From: Mesostigma viride
Taxonomy: Eukaryota > Streptophyta > Mesostigmatophyceae > Mesostigmatales > Mesostigmataceae
Assembly: GCA_009746045.1 (NCBI GenBank)
Contig: RPFO01000016.1
Span: 245,470-309,469 of the forward strand
Direction: 5' to 3'
Length of the DNA: 64,000 nucleotides
The position numbers and the translations under genes are program-made. Within the stretch, counting starts at the first letter, position 1, and every line of letters starts with the position of its first letter. Shown piece by piece: positions 12,979 through 22,379 of the stretch. The notes under the pieces are model-generated. The model was given only the letters and a program-made list of their open reading frames with translations, was not told where the DNA came from and searched no databases.

Positions 12979-13265
12979 AATTAAACTTGTGCTCCCGTTG
13001 GGGAGTCACGGAGCTCCGAAGTGCTGTTAATCCCTGTGTGTGCACAACAGGAAGAAAGGGCAGAGACCCCCTTTCTCCTTCATGCCAAAGGCATGCCACA
13101 GCGCTGCAATCGGACTCGGTAAACGATCCGGCAAGATCTGTGGGTGCAATAAGACCCATGTGAGCATATCATAACAAGGAGCGTGGGCAAGTAATCTGAG
13201 CATAGCCAGGACGTAGCATGGCCGTACAAGGACTAAGCCAAGGCTATGGCTGGTCGGGTACTGTG
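12979..13265 (-). mobile_element. 3' end of HAL1-like ORF1-only retrotransposon, 5'-truncated
   Basis: Read on the minus strand this matches the 3' UTR of the complete element at 34531-36526 (words such as GGGTCTTATTGCACCCACAG and GCCTTTGGCATGAAGG) and ends in the terminal hairpin (degenerate here) and a TTAA tail. There is no ORF1 sequence at its other end, consistent with 5' truncation during target-primed reverse transcription. Confidence 0.75.
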
Positions 13266-13469
13266 TGTAATGAGCGGTGCACGTGACTAGGTATTGTGGC
13301 AAATGTCCTGTGTTCGATTCCTTGCTGGTAGCTTCTGGGCTTTCTTACTTTCTGTGTTCCGCGGAATCTCATATTTGGGCAGCTAGCGTTTTCACGTTTG
13401 TTGCTTTCTGACGACAATATAAGATTGGTTGATATTAGTTATCTATCTATTCATCATTATGGTGGACTA

Positions 13470-15335
13470 AATTATGAGCATCCTGAACCGCCTGCGCACG
13501 GCCCTGGACTGTCACCTCAGCAAGACTCAGCACAGCTTCCGTTCAGGTCGCAACACAGTACAGGCGCTCTTCGCTACTCGCCGACTTGTGGAGGAACTGC
13601 AACGCCTTCAGCCTCAGTGGTGAGTCCCCTTTGCGCCTCGTGCTGGTAAGTAAGTAAGTAAGTAAGTACTTGCGTGTCATTCGCAAAGGCATGCCACGGA
13701 GTACTATGCTAATCTCATTAGAAAAATAATCACACAAAAGTTCAAACAAATATCGTCTGCATCATCCCCCAACCATTAAGCACTAGATGGGGATGTAATC
13801 CTCATCCGAGCTGTCCTCTACTGTAATGGCAGACGAGGCGGTAGTGTAGCGGCTATCCTCAGGACCAATAACCTCCACCTGCGGACTTCTACCCTGGCTA
13901 GCAACGGGCCGCGGGCCCGTGGGGAGAAAACAGGAGCATACCCCTCAGGAAGGTGCTTATCGCAGATGGCAGCCCATTTCTCCTTGTCAATCATGCGGGC
14001 GCGGAGTACGGATAGTCCCAGAAGCCCTGCATGATTCTTCAAGCAGTTGTGTCACATAGGTCCGGGTCGCGCCGCGCCGGTGCCCGGCGCGCGCAAGTGC
14101 TGGTGGACTTCATCAAAGCCTTCGATTCGGTTTTCTGGCCTGCGCTTTGGGACATCCTCGAGCTGTTCCGGATCCCCCGCCCCCTTATTGCTGTCATCCG
14201 CAACCTAGCTGTATGAAGGGTCCACCACTTCGGTGCGCACTTCTTACGGGACCACGCCACCATGCCCTTCACAGAAGGGGGTGTGGCAGGGCTGCATGCT
14301 GTCGCCCTAGCTGTTCATTATTGTGGTCGAATACGTAATGATTCAGGCGCGCAAGCGATTTGCCCGCATCGTGGGTAGGGAACCAGGGGTGCAGGACGTT
14401 GCTAGCCAAGTGCTTCTGGCATATGGCGGAGCAGAAACGGAGATTCGGCTGGCGGACATCATCTATGCAGACGACACCACCCTCTTCGAGGACACTGGGC
14501 ACGTGCAGACATGGCTTGACTGCCTGGCTATCGAAGCCCGTGCAGTGGGGCTTAATTGAGGTCAGCAAGCAGATAGAGGCCCTGGCGGTTGGGCTCACCC
14601 ACTCACCGCCACCCCTCTATCTCCTTGACGGCTCTCGAGTCCTGTATAGGGACCGCGTCAAGCTGCTGGGCAGCCTGCTTCCCAGCTGCGAGGCTGATGT
14701 GGACCACCGCATCTCCCTCGCCTGGCACGCTTTACGCCATTGAATACCGGGCCCTGTGGCGCAAGCCCCTGGGCAAGATCGAGAAACAGGACCTATAGCT
14801 GTTTAAGGTCCTCGTCCTTCCTGTTCTCACGTATGGGGCCGAGACGTGGACCCTCACCGCCAACCTGGCCCGCAAGCTGGACGGCGCGGTCACCAACATG
14901 CTGCGATCCATTTTCAGAGTAGGATATGCTGCTCATGTCCGCAATGAGGACCTGTACCTGGGCATGCCATATATCACCAGCACCATTAAGCAGCGGCGCC
15001 TGCAGCTCGTAGGGCACCTAGCTCGCACCAACCAGGTAGACACCTCACGTGGCCCTCCCGCGGGACTGCGCTCAGCTCAGCCTGGCCGGCACCTCCTGAC
15101 GTGGGCCGGGCCCCGTGATGTTAGACGCCGCAAGGCCCGCACCTTCAACAAAGAACAGCTACTAGAGGACATTGGGGGCCTAGGCCTCTCCCTGATTTGG
15201 AAGAAGATGATGGACAAGCTTGTCAAGTGCATGGGCCCAGCAGTAGGTCATAGAGGACAGCGAGCCCCCCCCCGTGGGGAAGCGTCCGCGTGTGCAAACC
15301 CGCGGGAGACACGCCAGACAGCTCCCCTAGGGTAG
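13470..15335 (+). pseudogene. Reverse transcriptase of a LINE, broken
   Basis: RT motifs visible in order are FRSGRNTVQALFATRRL (13.5 kb), LVDFIKAFDSVFW (14.1 kb), the catalytic box IIYADDTTLF (about 14460) and the thumb region RVKLLGSLLPSCEADVDHR (about 14650). The C-terminal part at 14898-15335 contains a stretch rich in Arg and His. Stop codons and frame changes occur after CMLSP, after EARAVGLN and after LAWHALRH, so no functional protein can be made. Confidence 0.8.
13647..14096 (-). mobile_element. LINE 3' end, TTAC-tailed family (copy 2), inserted in RT LINE
   Basis: A minus-strand copy with a short TTAC tail (reads GTAAGTAA on the plus strand from 13647) and the same ORF end (DSSDEDYIP). 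A 7-bp target duplication GTGCTGG lies on both sides. Its extra 5' sequence, 13870-14096, encodes more of the C-terminal region of that LINE and matches 18570-18850. Confidence 0.8.
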
Positions 15336-15778
15336 CGTGATGTTGCATGTTTAGATAGATGTTGTTGTTAGTGATGTTGTTTAGATAGATGTTGTAGGTA
15401 GCTGATATAGATAGATTAGACCGGTAGGACTGTTTGCACCCATCCATCCATCCATTCCTCGGGGTTACTGATGCTCCGTGACTCGATCCCAACGGGAGCA
15501 CGAGTCTAACTAACTATATTATTATGAGACGTGCACAAACTCACTTTGGACAGGTGGAGGGGCGCCCTCCGGGGATCGAGATCACGAAGTAGTTACTCGC
15601 TATAGCTACGGTGGGGTTGACCCACCCTAGCTACCAACTGGGCGATCTGATCTACGCGCTGATGACACGCGCGACGCTCGTGGAGACCCCGAAGTCCGCC
15701 CAACTATCCATGGCTAGATAGCTTGTCACTGGAAGCGTGGGTGGTGGGCTTATGACCGATCAGCCTCAAATTAATTAA

Positions 15779-15900
15779 TTAAACTCGTGCTCCCATTGGG
15801 GAGTTACGGAGCACCGTCCGGAGTGCTTTTAAAATCCCTGTATGATGTGCACAACATGCAAGAAGAAAGGGCAGACACCCCCTTTCTCCTTCTAGTAAAG
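15779..15900 (-). mobile_element. HAL1-like 3' end fragment
   Basis: TTAA tail, terminal hairpin (15786-15812, loop CAAT instead of CAAC) and about 80 bp of the 3' UTR on the minus strand. It is cut off at the CCTTTCTCCTTC word. Confidence 0.7.
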
Positions 15901-15927
15901 TAATTATACTTTTTAACGTATATATGT

Positions 15928-16055
15928 CCAGTCACTATCCGGTGGCGCTGCGACACCAACTGTTTGCCCCGCGACCTCTTGTTCCTGCAGGGCGGCCCTG
16001 TGGTGCGGGCAGGCCATGGACCCCACTGGGACCCACTACCTGTCATGCATGGGCA
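15928..16055 (+). mobile_element. Fragment of the restriction-like-endonuclease LINE
   Basis: About 128 bp translate, with frame breaks, to the segment around the zinc knuckle (DPTGTHYLSCMG), matching the endonuclease region of the copies at 19307-20298 and 28205-29312. It has no ends of its own. Confidence 0.65.
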
Positions 16056-16282
16056 TGCAACCTGTATGTATGCGCTTGATGAAAATGGCTGACGGCGGTA
16101 TGGCTGACGGAGTTAAGTTCAGATCTTTTGCGTCTGAGCCCCATTAATTCGGTCAGACCACTTGCATTCGATGCGCCTTTTTTAAACGCACCCGCCAGTA
16201 TAATCGGTTACGGCTGCAACGCAGTATTGACATGAACATTACGCACGTGACAAGCAGCTATTAATTATGACGACTCCAAAAG

Positions 16283-17570
16283 CAGTGTAAAATCATACGC
16301 AATACGCTATATCGTACGCGGCCCAGGTGTATAATGTATAATACGCTTCATACGGTGTATTATACGCTAACTAATCGTACGCTAACCTCGAAAGTCTGTT
16401 TTTGCATGGTTTTGATGATCATTCATCAATCTGACCAACCCAACATGTTCTCCAGCATCACATGCAAGTTTGGCTTTATATGCCACATTATCACATGCAT
16501 GGCCTTGCCAATGTCGTCACTACCTAGAACAACAAGCGCTGTCCCTAATGAATAGTTACTCAATAAAAGCACGACAAAACGTCAAGTTTATATTCAACTA
16601 GGGGTACTGAATAAGACATTTTGCCAGAAATAAGACACGTTGCCTACTCATCGTAGGCCGGCCATTACTAATGGTTCTGCATGAAGCAAGGATACAAAAG
16701 GCTTTATGGCTGGCATGCAGGCTAACAAAGTCATTCATGCAACCTGCATACCCTATTAATTGCTGGCACTTCCGTGAAAACTGATCACATGTGGTAAGGT
16801 GGCCACTGACTGGCTGCATTGACCTGCATGGCCTAATAAGGCACTAGTGCATCGTACGTGCTTCACATCACGAAACAGCTGCAATAACCGTCACCGCATG
16901 TCGGGCAAGGGTCCTTTAGTCATCATACGCAAGATGAGCCTTGATCTTGTTCAGGGCACGCAGGTTGTGGCAGACATAGACCATCTTGTTTAGGTTCTCA
17001 TCAGTCATCCTTTTGCGTCTGAGGGACTTGAGCCACCCAGCCGTGCAATATTTGTCTGCTGCCCATATCCTTGAAGACACGCTCTTTGCTAACATATGTC
17101 CAAACATCCTCAGAATCAGCCTGTAACTCGTCGGCCCCATCATCATCATGGTCCATCTCCTCACTCTCCGTAGCCATGGCGCCTGTTGATATGCTACGAT
17201 AGGTGACCACCGCGATCTTGCTGGCAGACGAATTATCTTGGCACATTTTGTCTTCTAGAACGGTGCCTTCCTGTCCTGCCAATACACGCAGCCATATGCA
17301 TTGATCTTGGCCAAGTGGCACCTTGCTGCTCACTTGTTTCTACTACTCGGCGCGCCGCAGCCTAGTCTAGAAACTTCCGCTTCACCCGAGCTGTAAACTG
17401 ATGCCAGAGCCAAAAATACGCAAAAAATACGCAAAAAAATACGCGATACGCAAGAAATACCCTAAAAATACGCGGCGCGTACGAAAGTACCCCGTTTTCG
17501 TACGCGCTGCCCGCGTATCGCGTATAATACGCGCGATACGGCGTATAATACGGCGTATGATTTTACACTG
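16283..17570. mobile_element. hAT-type DNA transposon, 1288 bp, with 8-bp target duplication
   Basis: Both ends carry the inverted repeat CAGTGTAAAATCATACGC (16283-16300 and, inverted, 17553-17570). The 8 bp TCCAAAAG are duplicated at 16275-16282 and 17571-17578, the length typical of the hAT superfamily. Subterminal regions are full of ATACGC/GCGTAT words, as in hAT elements that bind their transposase there. It disrupts an ORF1 copy in the same reading frame. The interior has only a broken transposase end, so it cannot move itself. Confidence 0.92.
16916..17333 (-). pseudogene. C-terminal remnant of hAT transposase
   Basis: Minus-strand frames contain KERVFKDMGS followed, after a frame change near 17060, by GWLKSLRRKRMTDENLNKMV and VCHNLRAL. 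This resembles the C-terminal hAT dimerisation region (pattern SERVFS...KRNRLSPENL...LVFLHKNLR). The catalytic DDE core is missing. The fragment lies inside the 1288-bp element with inverted repeats, so the element is probably a deletion derivative of an autonomous parent. Confidence 0.7.
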
Positions 17571-17756
17571 TCCAAAAGCCAAGCGAGGTTTCCTCCAAAA
17601 GCCCAGCTGCCACATCGGCTCCCTCCCTCCTTTGCAAGGATGACATCCGAGCAGTGATGGAGGAGCACGTGACCTGGCCGTTGGCCGAGAAGCTGACCTC
17701 GCTGAACACGACGCTCAACACGGCCGGTGAAGGCCTGGGTCTCCACTCACCTCAGA

Positions 17757-17895
17757 CGATCCGGCAAGTTCTGTGGGTGCAATAAGACCCGTGTGAGCAT
17801 ATCATAACAAGGAGCGTGGGCAGGTAAGCTAAGCATAGCCGGGACGTAGCATGGCTGTCTGCATGTACAAGGGCTAAGCTAAGGCTATGGCTGCA
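17757..17895 (-). mobile_element. HAL1-like 3' UTR fragment
   Basis: It matches the region GATCCGGCAA to AAGGCTATGGCTG of the copy at 12979-13265 and lacks the hairpin and tail. It sits directly after the broken ORF1 copy in opposite orientation. Confidence 0.6.
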
Positions 17896-17939
17896 TGGTT
17901 GCAGTGTGCCGCGCGTTAGCGGTGCATGACTGCGCGTGA

Positions 17940-18957
17940 TCGATCAGCCACGGCGAATCGAGGTCATATGGCAATCGGCAATTCCCCGCTGCATGGGACC
18001 ACCCCACCCGTACCCTCCTCCTGCTGGACGGCAGGCCCCGTCCCCCCAGCGACTCGCTTCGATCAAGCTCCTTGGCATGCAGCTGGCCGCTCCCCTCCAC
18101 GACCGACGACATCAACACTCGCCGAGATTGGCCAGGCCTGAGCGACCCTCCGCCGCGCCTCCACAGGTTCTAGGGACATGTCGCTACCTGAGTGAGCGGC
18201 GCAAGCGCATTCTGTTCAGTAAGGCCCTTGTCCTCAGCATCCTCCTTTACGGCTGCGAGGCGTGGACCCGCTGCATGGACGTACAGGCACTGAGCAAGCA
18301 GCTTGACTGACGTCACAGTCACTCAAACGCTCCGTCACATCCTCAGCGTCCGCTGCCAAGTGCGCGGCACCCGTGAAGCTCTACTGCGAGCTCCCTCTTG
18401 TCACCCATATAATCCGACACCGCCGCCTCCGGCCATCTAATTGCCCGCGCAGACCAAGTGAATACTGATGTGATTAGGCCCAGGCTGCGCACGGGCGGGC
18501 TTAGGACTGGCTGGCCAACCAGGTAGACACCTTATTATCCTATGGCAGCGTCCCCTTGTCCCTTCACAACCCACATGCGCGCGCCCCGCACCGACAGGGC
18601 GCGACCCGGCCCTATATGTGACACAAATGCTTGAGCAATGCAATGGATATGCATGCAGGGCTTCTGGGATTATCTGTACTCCGCACCCGCATGATATCTA
18701 GACAAGGAGAAATTAATGGGCTGCCGTCTGCGATAAGCACCTTCCTGAGGGGCATGCTCCTGTTTTATAGTTTATCCCCATGGCCCCCGCCGGCCCATAT
18801 TGCTATATAATGCAGGGTAGAAGCTCGCAGGTGGAGGTTTCAGGTTATTGCCCCTGAGGATAGCCGCTACACTACGTACCGCGGCCTCGTCTGCCATTAC
18901 AGTAGAGGACAGCTAGCTCAGATGAGGATTATTTATATCCCCCTCTAAAGTGACGAT
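17940..18957 (+). mobile_element. TTAC-family LINE, C-terminal RT region, left half of a split copy
   Basis: Includes an RT thumb-like stretch (KALVLSILLYGCEAWT at about 18220), then the C-terminal region and the ORF end shared with 13647-14096 (rich in small insertions, for example at 18711, 18874 and 18913). The copy breaks near 18957 and its 3' UTR resumes at 29534, so about 10.6 kb of other elements have inserted into it. Confidence 0.7.
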
Positions 18958-18968
18958 ATATCAAGGAG

Positions 18969-19208
18969 CCCACGCTATACTTGTTATGCCCCGCTTACAT
19001 GGGTCTTATTGCACCCACAGTTTGCCGGATCGTTAGCCTGTCCTTTTAGCTAGCCGCGCCCGATTGCAGCTGTGGCATGCCTTTGGCATGAAGGAGACTG
19101 GGGGTCTCTGCCCTTTCTCCTGTAGTGCACACACAGGGATTAAAAGCACTTCAGTGCTCCGTGACTCCCCAACGGGAGCACGTGTTTAATTAATTAATTA
19201 ATTAATTA
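18969..19208 (+). mobile_element. HAL1-like 3' end with TTAA tail and 11-bp target duplication
   Basis: The 3' UTR ends with the hairpin at 19154-19181 and a TTAA tail. The 11 bp ATATCAAGGAG flank it at 18958-18968 and 19209-19219. This is direct evidence that 5'-truncated copies of this family were inserted by target-primed reverse transcription. Confidence 0.88.
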
Positions 19209-19306
19209 ATATCAAGGAGACAACCAGCGCAGGCCAGAATTTGGGAGAATCCGGAGTTCCGGACCATGGTAGCTCGAGCCTGCCGTTATCTAGGGACCAT
19301 ATATAT

Positions 19307-20298
19307 TAAAAATATAATTACTTACAGCAGAGTGAAATCACTCAAACCAAAGCAAACGCCCAGCTATAAACCTATATACAGAGCCATGTCAAAGCTCTAT
19401 ACTACGATAAGACCAATGGAAACGCCTAACGGGAGGAACCTAATAGCCCTGCTGCACCGCAAAATCAGCCCGCGTACGGCGGAGCATGATGTCCGCCATG
19501 GCCCGAGTCAGCGCCACCGACAAGCGCTGACGCCAATATGACGTCCAGGTCCGCGCCGACCATGGGGCCCGCTGGCCCTCCAGGTCCAGCCGGTCCTCCC
19601 GGAGCCGGCAACACTCCTTGAAGAAGGCGGAGGTCAGGGGCCCCATGGCCCCAAACTCCTCCAGGACAAAGGGCACCACACGATGGTGCCCGACGTCGCC
19701 GTAGGCCAGGAGCTTGGCCCGCTCCGCCCGGTCCGCCGTGTAACCTGCCGTGAGGGAGGCCCCAGCCACGTGGCTAAGAGCCAAGGGCCGCGCCACCGAA
19801 ACGTCAATAAGCAGATGCCGGCCACCCCCCTCAAAGTCCAGCACCACGATGTCAGGCCGGTGGTTGGGGAATAGAAGGCAGCGCCATCCGCATCCTCGGA
19901 CCGGATGTTCGCGTGGGGGAAAACCGACCGAATCATGGCGAGCACCACCGTCAGGAGGACAGTGTGCAAATACAAATACCAATTCTGATTCTGTTGGCCC
20001 CCCATGCAGGCAAGGTAGTGAGTCCCCGTGGGATCCAGCGGCTGCCCACAGCTACCACAAGGCCGCCCGGCCGGAACAAGAGGCTGCGGGGCAAATAGCT
20101 GGTGCCGGAGCGCCACCGAGTAGTGGCTGGGAGCCAAGGCGAATGGGGGGGCCATGGGAAGAGCACGAAGGTACGCCGAGCCCACACTCCGCAAGGAAAG
20201 CGAGAACAGCCACGCACGTCCCTGGGCGTTGAGGTCCGCGAAAAGAGCAATCCAATCAGCCGTGTGCAGAATACCCGCGTAGGTTTTCTGGTGTTGCC
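19307..20298 (-). mobile_element. 5'-truncated restriction-like-endonuclease LINE, with 12-bp target duplication
   Basis: A minus-strand copy of the LINE 3' end: endonuclease domain, stop near 19443, then a 3' UTR ending in TTTTTAATATATAT. GACCATATATAT is duplicated at 19295-19306 and 20299-20310. Confidence 0.88.
19440..20298 (-). pseudogene. Endonuclease domain of the LINE (5'-truncated copy)
   Basis: In two overlapping frames the minus strand gives the zinc knuckle CGSCGQPLDPTGTHYLAC, then NHRPDIVVLDFEGG and HLLIDVSVARPL, then a conserved C-terminus ending DIMLRRTRADFAVQQGY. The RPD...D...IDV spacing resembles the PD-(D/E)XK-like nuclease of R2-type LINEs. One frame change separates the knuckle from the rest, and there is no RT, so the copy is dead on arrival. 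Confidence 0.8.
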
Positions 20299-20314
20299 GA
20301 CCATATATATGTTT

Positions 20315-20635
20315 CAAGGAGTGTTGCCGGCTCCGGGAGGACCGGCTGGACCTGGAGGGCCAGCGGGCCCCATGGTCGGCGCGGACCTGGACGTCATATT
20401 GGCGTCAGCGCTTGTCGGTGGCGCTGACTCGGGCCATGGCGGACATCATGCTCCGCCGTACGCGGGCTGATTTTGCGGTGCAGCAGGGCTATTAGGTTCC
20501 TCCCGTTAGGCGTTTCCATTGGTCTTATCGTACTTCGTAGTATAGAGCTTTGACATGGCTCTGTATATAGGTTTATAGCTGGGCGTTTGCTTTGGTTTGA
20601 GTGATTTCACTCTGCTGTAAGTAATTATATTTTTA
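20315..20635 (+). mobile_element. Second 5'-truncated copy of the same LINE 3' end
   Basis: Contains the last 60 or so codons and the 3' UTR in plus orientation, forming an inverted repeat with 19307-19640. ATATATATGTTT flanks it (20303-20314 and 20636-20647), although the A/T part also belongs to the element's 3' end. It inserted into the target duplication of the previous copy. Confidence 0.82.
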
Positions 20636-20647
20636 ATATATATGTTT

Positions 20648-22254
20648 GTAGTGATTACTGTCTGCGACACGCCCGGGGCTGGCTGCATCTACCTGTCGGC
20701 CAATTGTGACCCGTGGGCTAGGCGAATTTGAATGCGGCTTTCCCGTTAGTTGTGGCTCCACCGCTCCAGTTTTCTAGGCTGACATGATGAACCGACGGGG
20801 GTTCCTGGATTGAGACACGTTTTTTTCTCCATGCACAGCTGAAAAAACCTGCGCCGAGGTGCGGCACCGCGGCCTACGTAGTGATTACTGTCTGCGACAC
20901 GCCCGGGGCTGGCTGCATCTACCTGTCGGCCAATTGTGACCCGTGGGCTAGGCGAATTTGAATGCGGCTTTCCCGTTAGTTGTGGCTCCACCGCTCCAGT
21001 TTTCTAGGCTGACATGATGAACCGACGGGGGTTCCTGGATTGAGACACGTTTTTTTCTCCATGCACAGCTGAAAAAACCTGCGCCGAGGTGCGGCACCGC
21101 GGCCTACGTAGTGATTACTGTCTGCGACACGCCCGGGGCTGGCTGCATCTACCTGTCGGCCAATTGTGACCCGTGGGCTAGGCGAATTTGAATGCGGCTT
21201 TCCCGTTAGTTGTGGCTCCACCGCTCCAGTTTTCTAGGCTGACATGATGAACCGACGGGGGTTCCTGGATTGAGACACGTTTTTTTCTCCATGCACAGCT
21301 GAAAAAACCTGCGCCGAGGTGCGGCACCGCGGCCTACGTAGTGATTACTGTCTGCGACACGCCCGGGGCTGGCTGCATCTACCTGTCGGCCAATTGTGAC
21401 CCGTGGGCTAGGCGAATTTGAATGCGGCTTTCCCGTTAGTTGTGGCTCCACCGCTCCAGTTTTCTAGGCTGACATGATGAACCGACGGGGGTTCCTGGAT
21501 TGAGACACGTTTTTTTCTCCATGCACAGCTGAAAAAACCTGCGCCGAGGTGCGGCACCGCGGCCTACGTAGTGATTACTGTCTGCGACACGCCCGGGGCT
21601 GGCTGCATCTACCTGTCGGCCAATTGTGACCCGTGGGCTAGGCGAATTTGAATGCGGCTTTCCCGTTAGTTGTGGCTCCACCGCTCCAGTTTTCTAGGCT
21701 GACATGATGAACCGACGGGGGTTCCTGGATTGAGACACGTTTTTTTCTCCATGCACAGCTGAAAAAACCTGCGCCGAGGTGCGGCACCGCGGCCTACGTA
21801 GTGATTACTGTCTGCGACACGCCCGGGGCTGGCTGCATCTACCTGTCGGCCAATTGTGACCCGTGGGCTAGGCGAATTTGAATGCGGCTTTCCCGTTAGT
21901 TGTGGCTCCACCGCTCCAGTTTTCTAGGCTGACATGATGAACCGACGGGGGTTCCTGGATTGAGACACGTTTTTTTCTCCATGCACAGCTGAAAAAACCT
22001 GCGCCGAGGTGCGGCACCGCGGCCTACGTAGTGATTACTGTCTGCGACACGCCCGGGGCTGGCTGCATCTACCTGTCGGCCAATTGTGACCCGTGGGCTA
22101 GGCGAATTTGAATGCGGCTTTCCCGTTAGTTGTGGCTCCACCGCTCCAGTTTTCTAGGCTGACATGATGAACCGACGGGGGTTCCTGGATTGAGACACGT
22201 TTTTTTCTCCATGCACAGCTGAAAAAACCTGCGCCGAGGTGCGGCACCGCGGCC
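20648..22254 (+). repeat. Seven tandem 230-bp units at the LINE 5' end
   Basis: Units start at 20648, 20878, 21108, 21338, 21568, 21798 and 22028 with GTAGTGATTACTG, and I see no differences between them. The seventh ends at 22254, where GGCCTACGTA is replaced by GGCCGCCCCG. The array begins exactly at the target duplication and ends 125 bp before the first ATG of the ORF. The arrangement recalls the 5' UTR monomers of mouse L1, where each unit carries promoter activity. That role is inferred. The repeated 81-codon minus-strand ORFs are artefacts of the unit. Confidence 0.95.
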
Positions 22255-22256
22255 GC

Positions 22257-22325
22257 CCCGCGTTGGGGGGCTGCCGCCCCCCAAACCCCCCGCTTGGGGG
22301 GCACGCCCCCCAAACCCCCCGCGTC
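22257..22325 (+). promoter_or_regulatory. Two GC-rich hairpins between the tandem units and the ORF
   Basis: Near 22265-22285 GGGGGGC pairs with GCCCCCC across a TGCC loop. Near 22301-22319 a second copy of the motif has loop AC. Both are followed by AAACCCCCCGC. They lie in the would-be 5' leader of the LINE transcript. A role in translation or packaging is speculation. Confidence 0.5.
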
Positions 22326-22379
22326 CGCATCTCGCTCTCCCCCCGCGCTTCCGGTTCCGTTGTTTTACGCACCTCCCCC

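Larger units (their letters stand above)
13470..15510 (+). mobile_element. RT LINE with CATC-containing 3' UTR, split by another insertion
   Basis: Two pieces, 13470-13646 and 14097-15510, are separated by an inverted TTAC-family insertion flanked by the 7-bp duplication GTGCTGG (13640-13646, 14097-14103). Joined, the RT frame reads through LRLV into LVDFIKAFDSVFW. The 3' UTR has four CATC units at 15439-15454 and ends near 15510 with the shared terminal hairpin (15471-15500, loop altered) and a short TAAC tail. A longer inverted copy lies at 31110-32690. Confidence 0.75.
16088..17745 (+). mobile_element. HAL1-like element, internally deleted and split by a hAT transposon
   Basis: 16088-16282 matches the 5' UTR and first codons of the complete element at 34531 (GGCTGACGGCGGTATGGCTG and a start ATGACGACT). 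After the hAT insertion, 17571-17745 resumes with ORF1 sequence (CAAGGATGACATCC) but lacks about 450 bp between. The copy is non-coding. Confidence 0.75.

Noticed and set aside
20648-22254. CRISPR array or satellite encoding an 81-residue protein
   Set aside because: Units are 230 bp, identical and without spacers; the minus-strand ORF repeats only because the unit does.
22239-22379. Upstream extension of the PHD ORF to a GTG at 22239
   Set aside because: A GTG start is not expected in a eukaryotic nuclear gene, and the extension translates repeat and hairpin sequence; ATG 22380 is preferred.
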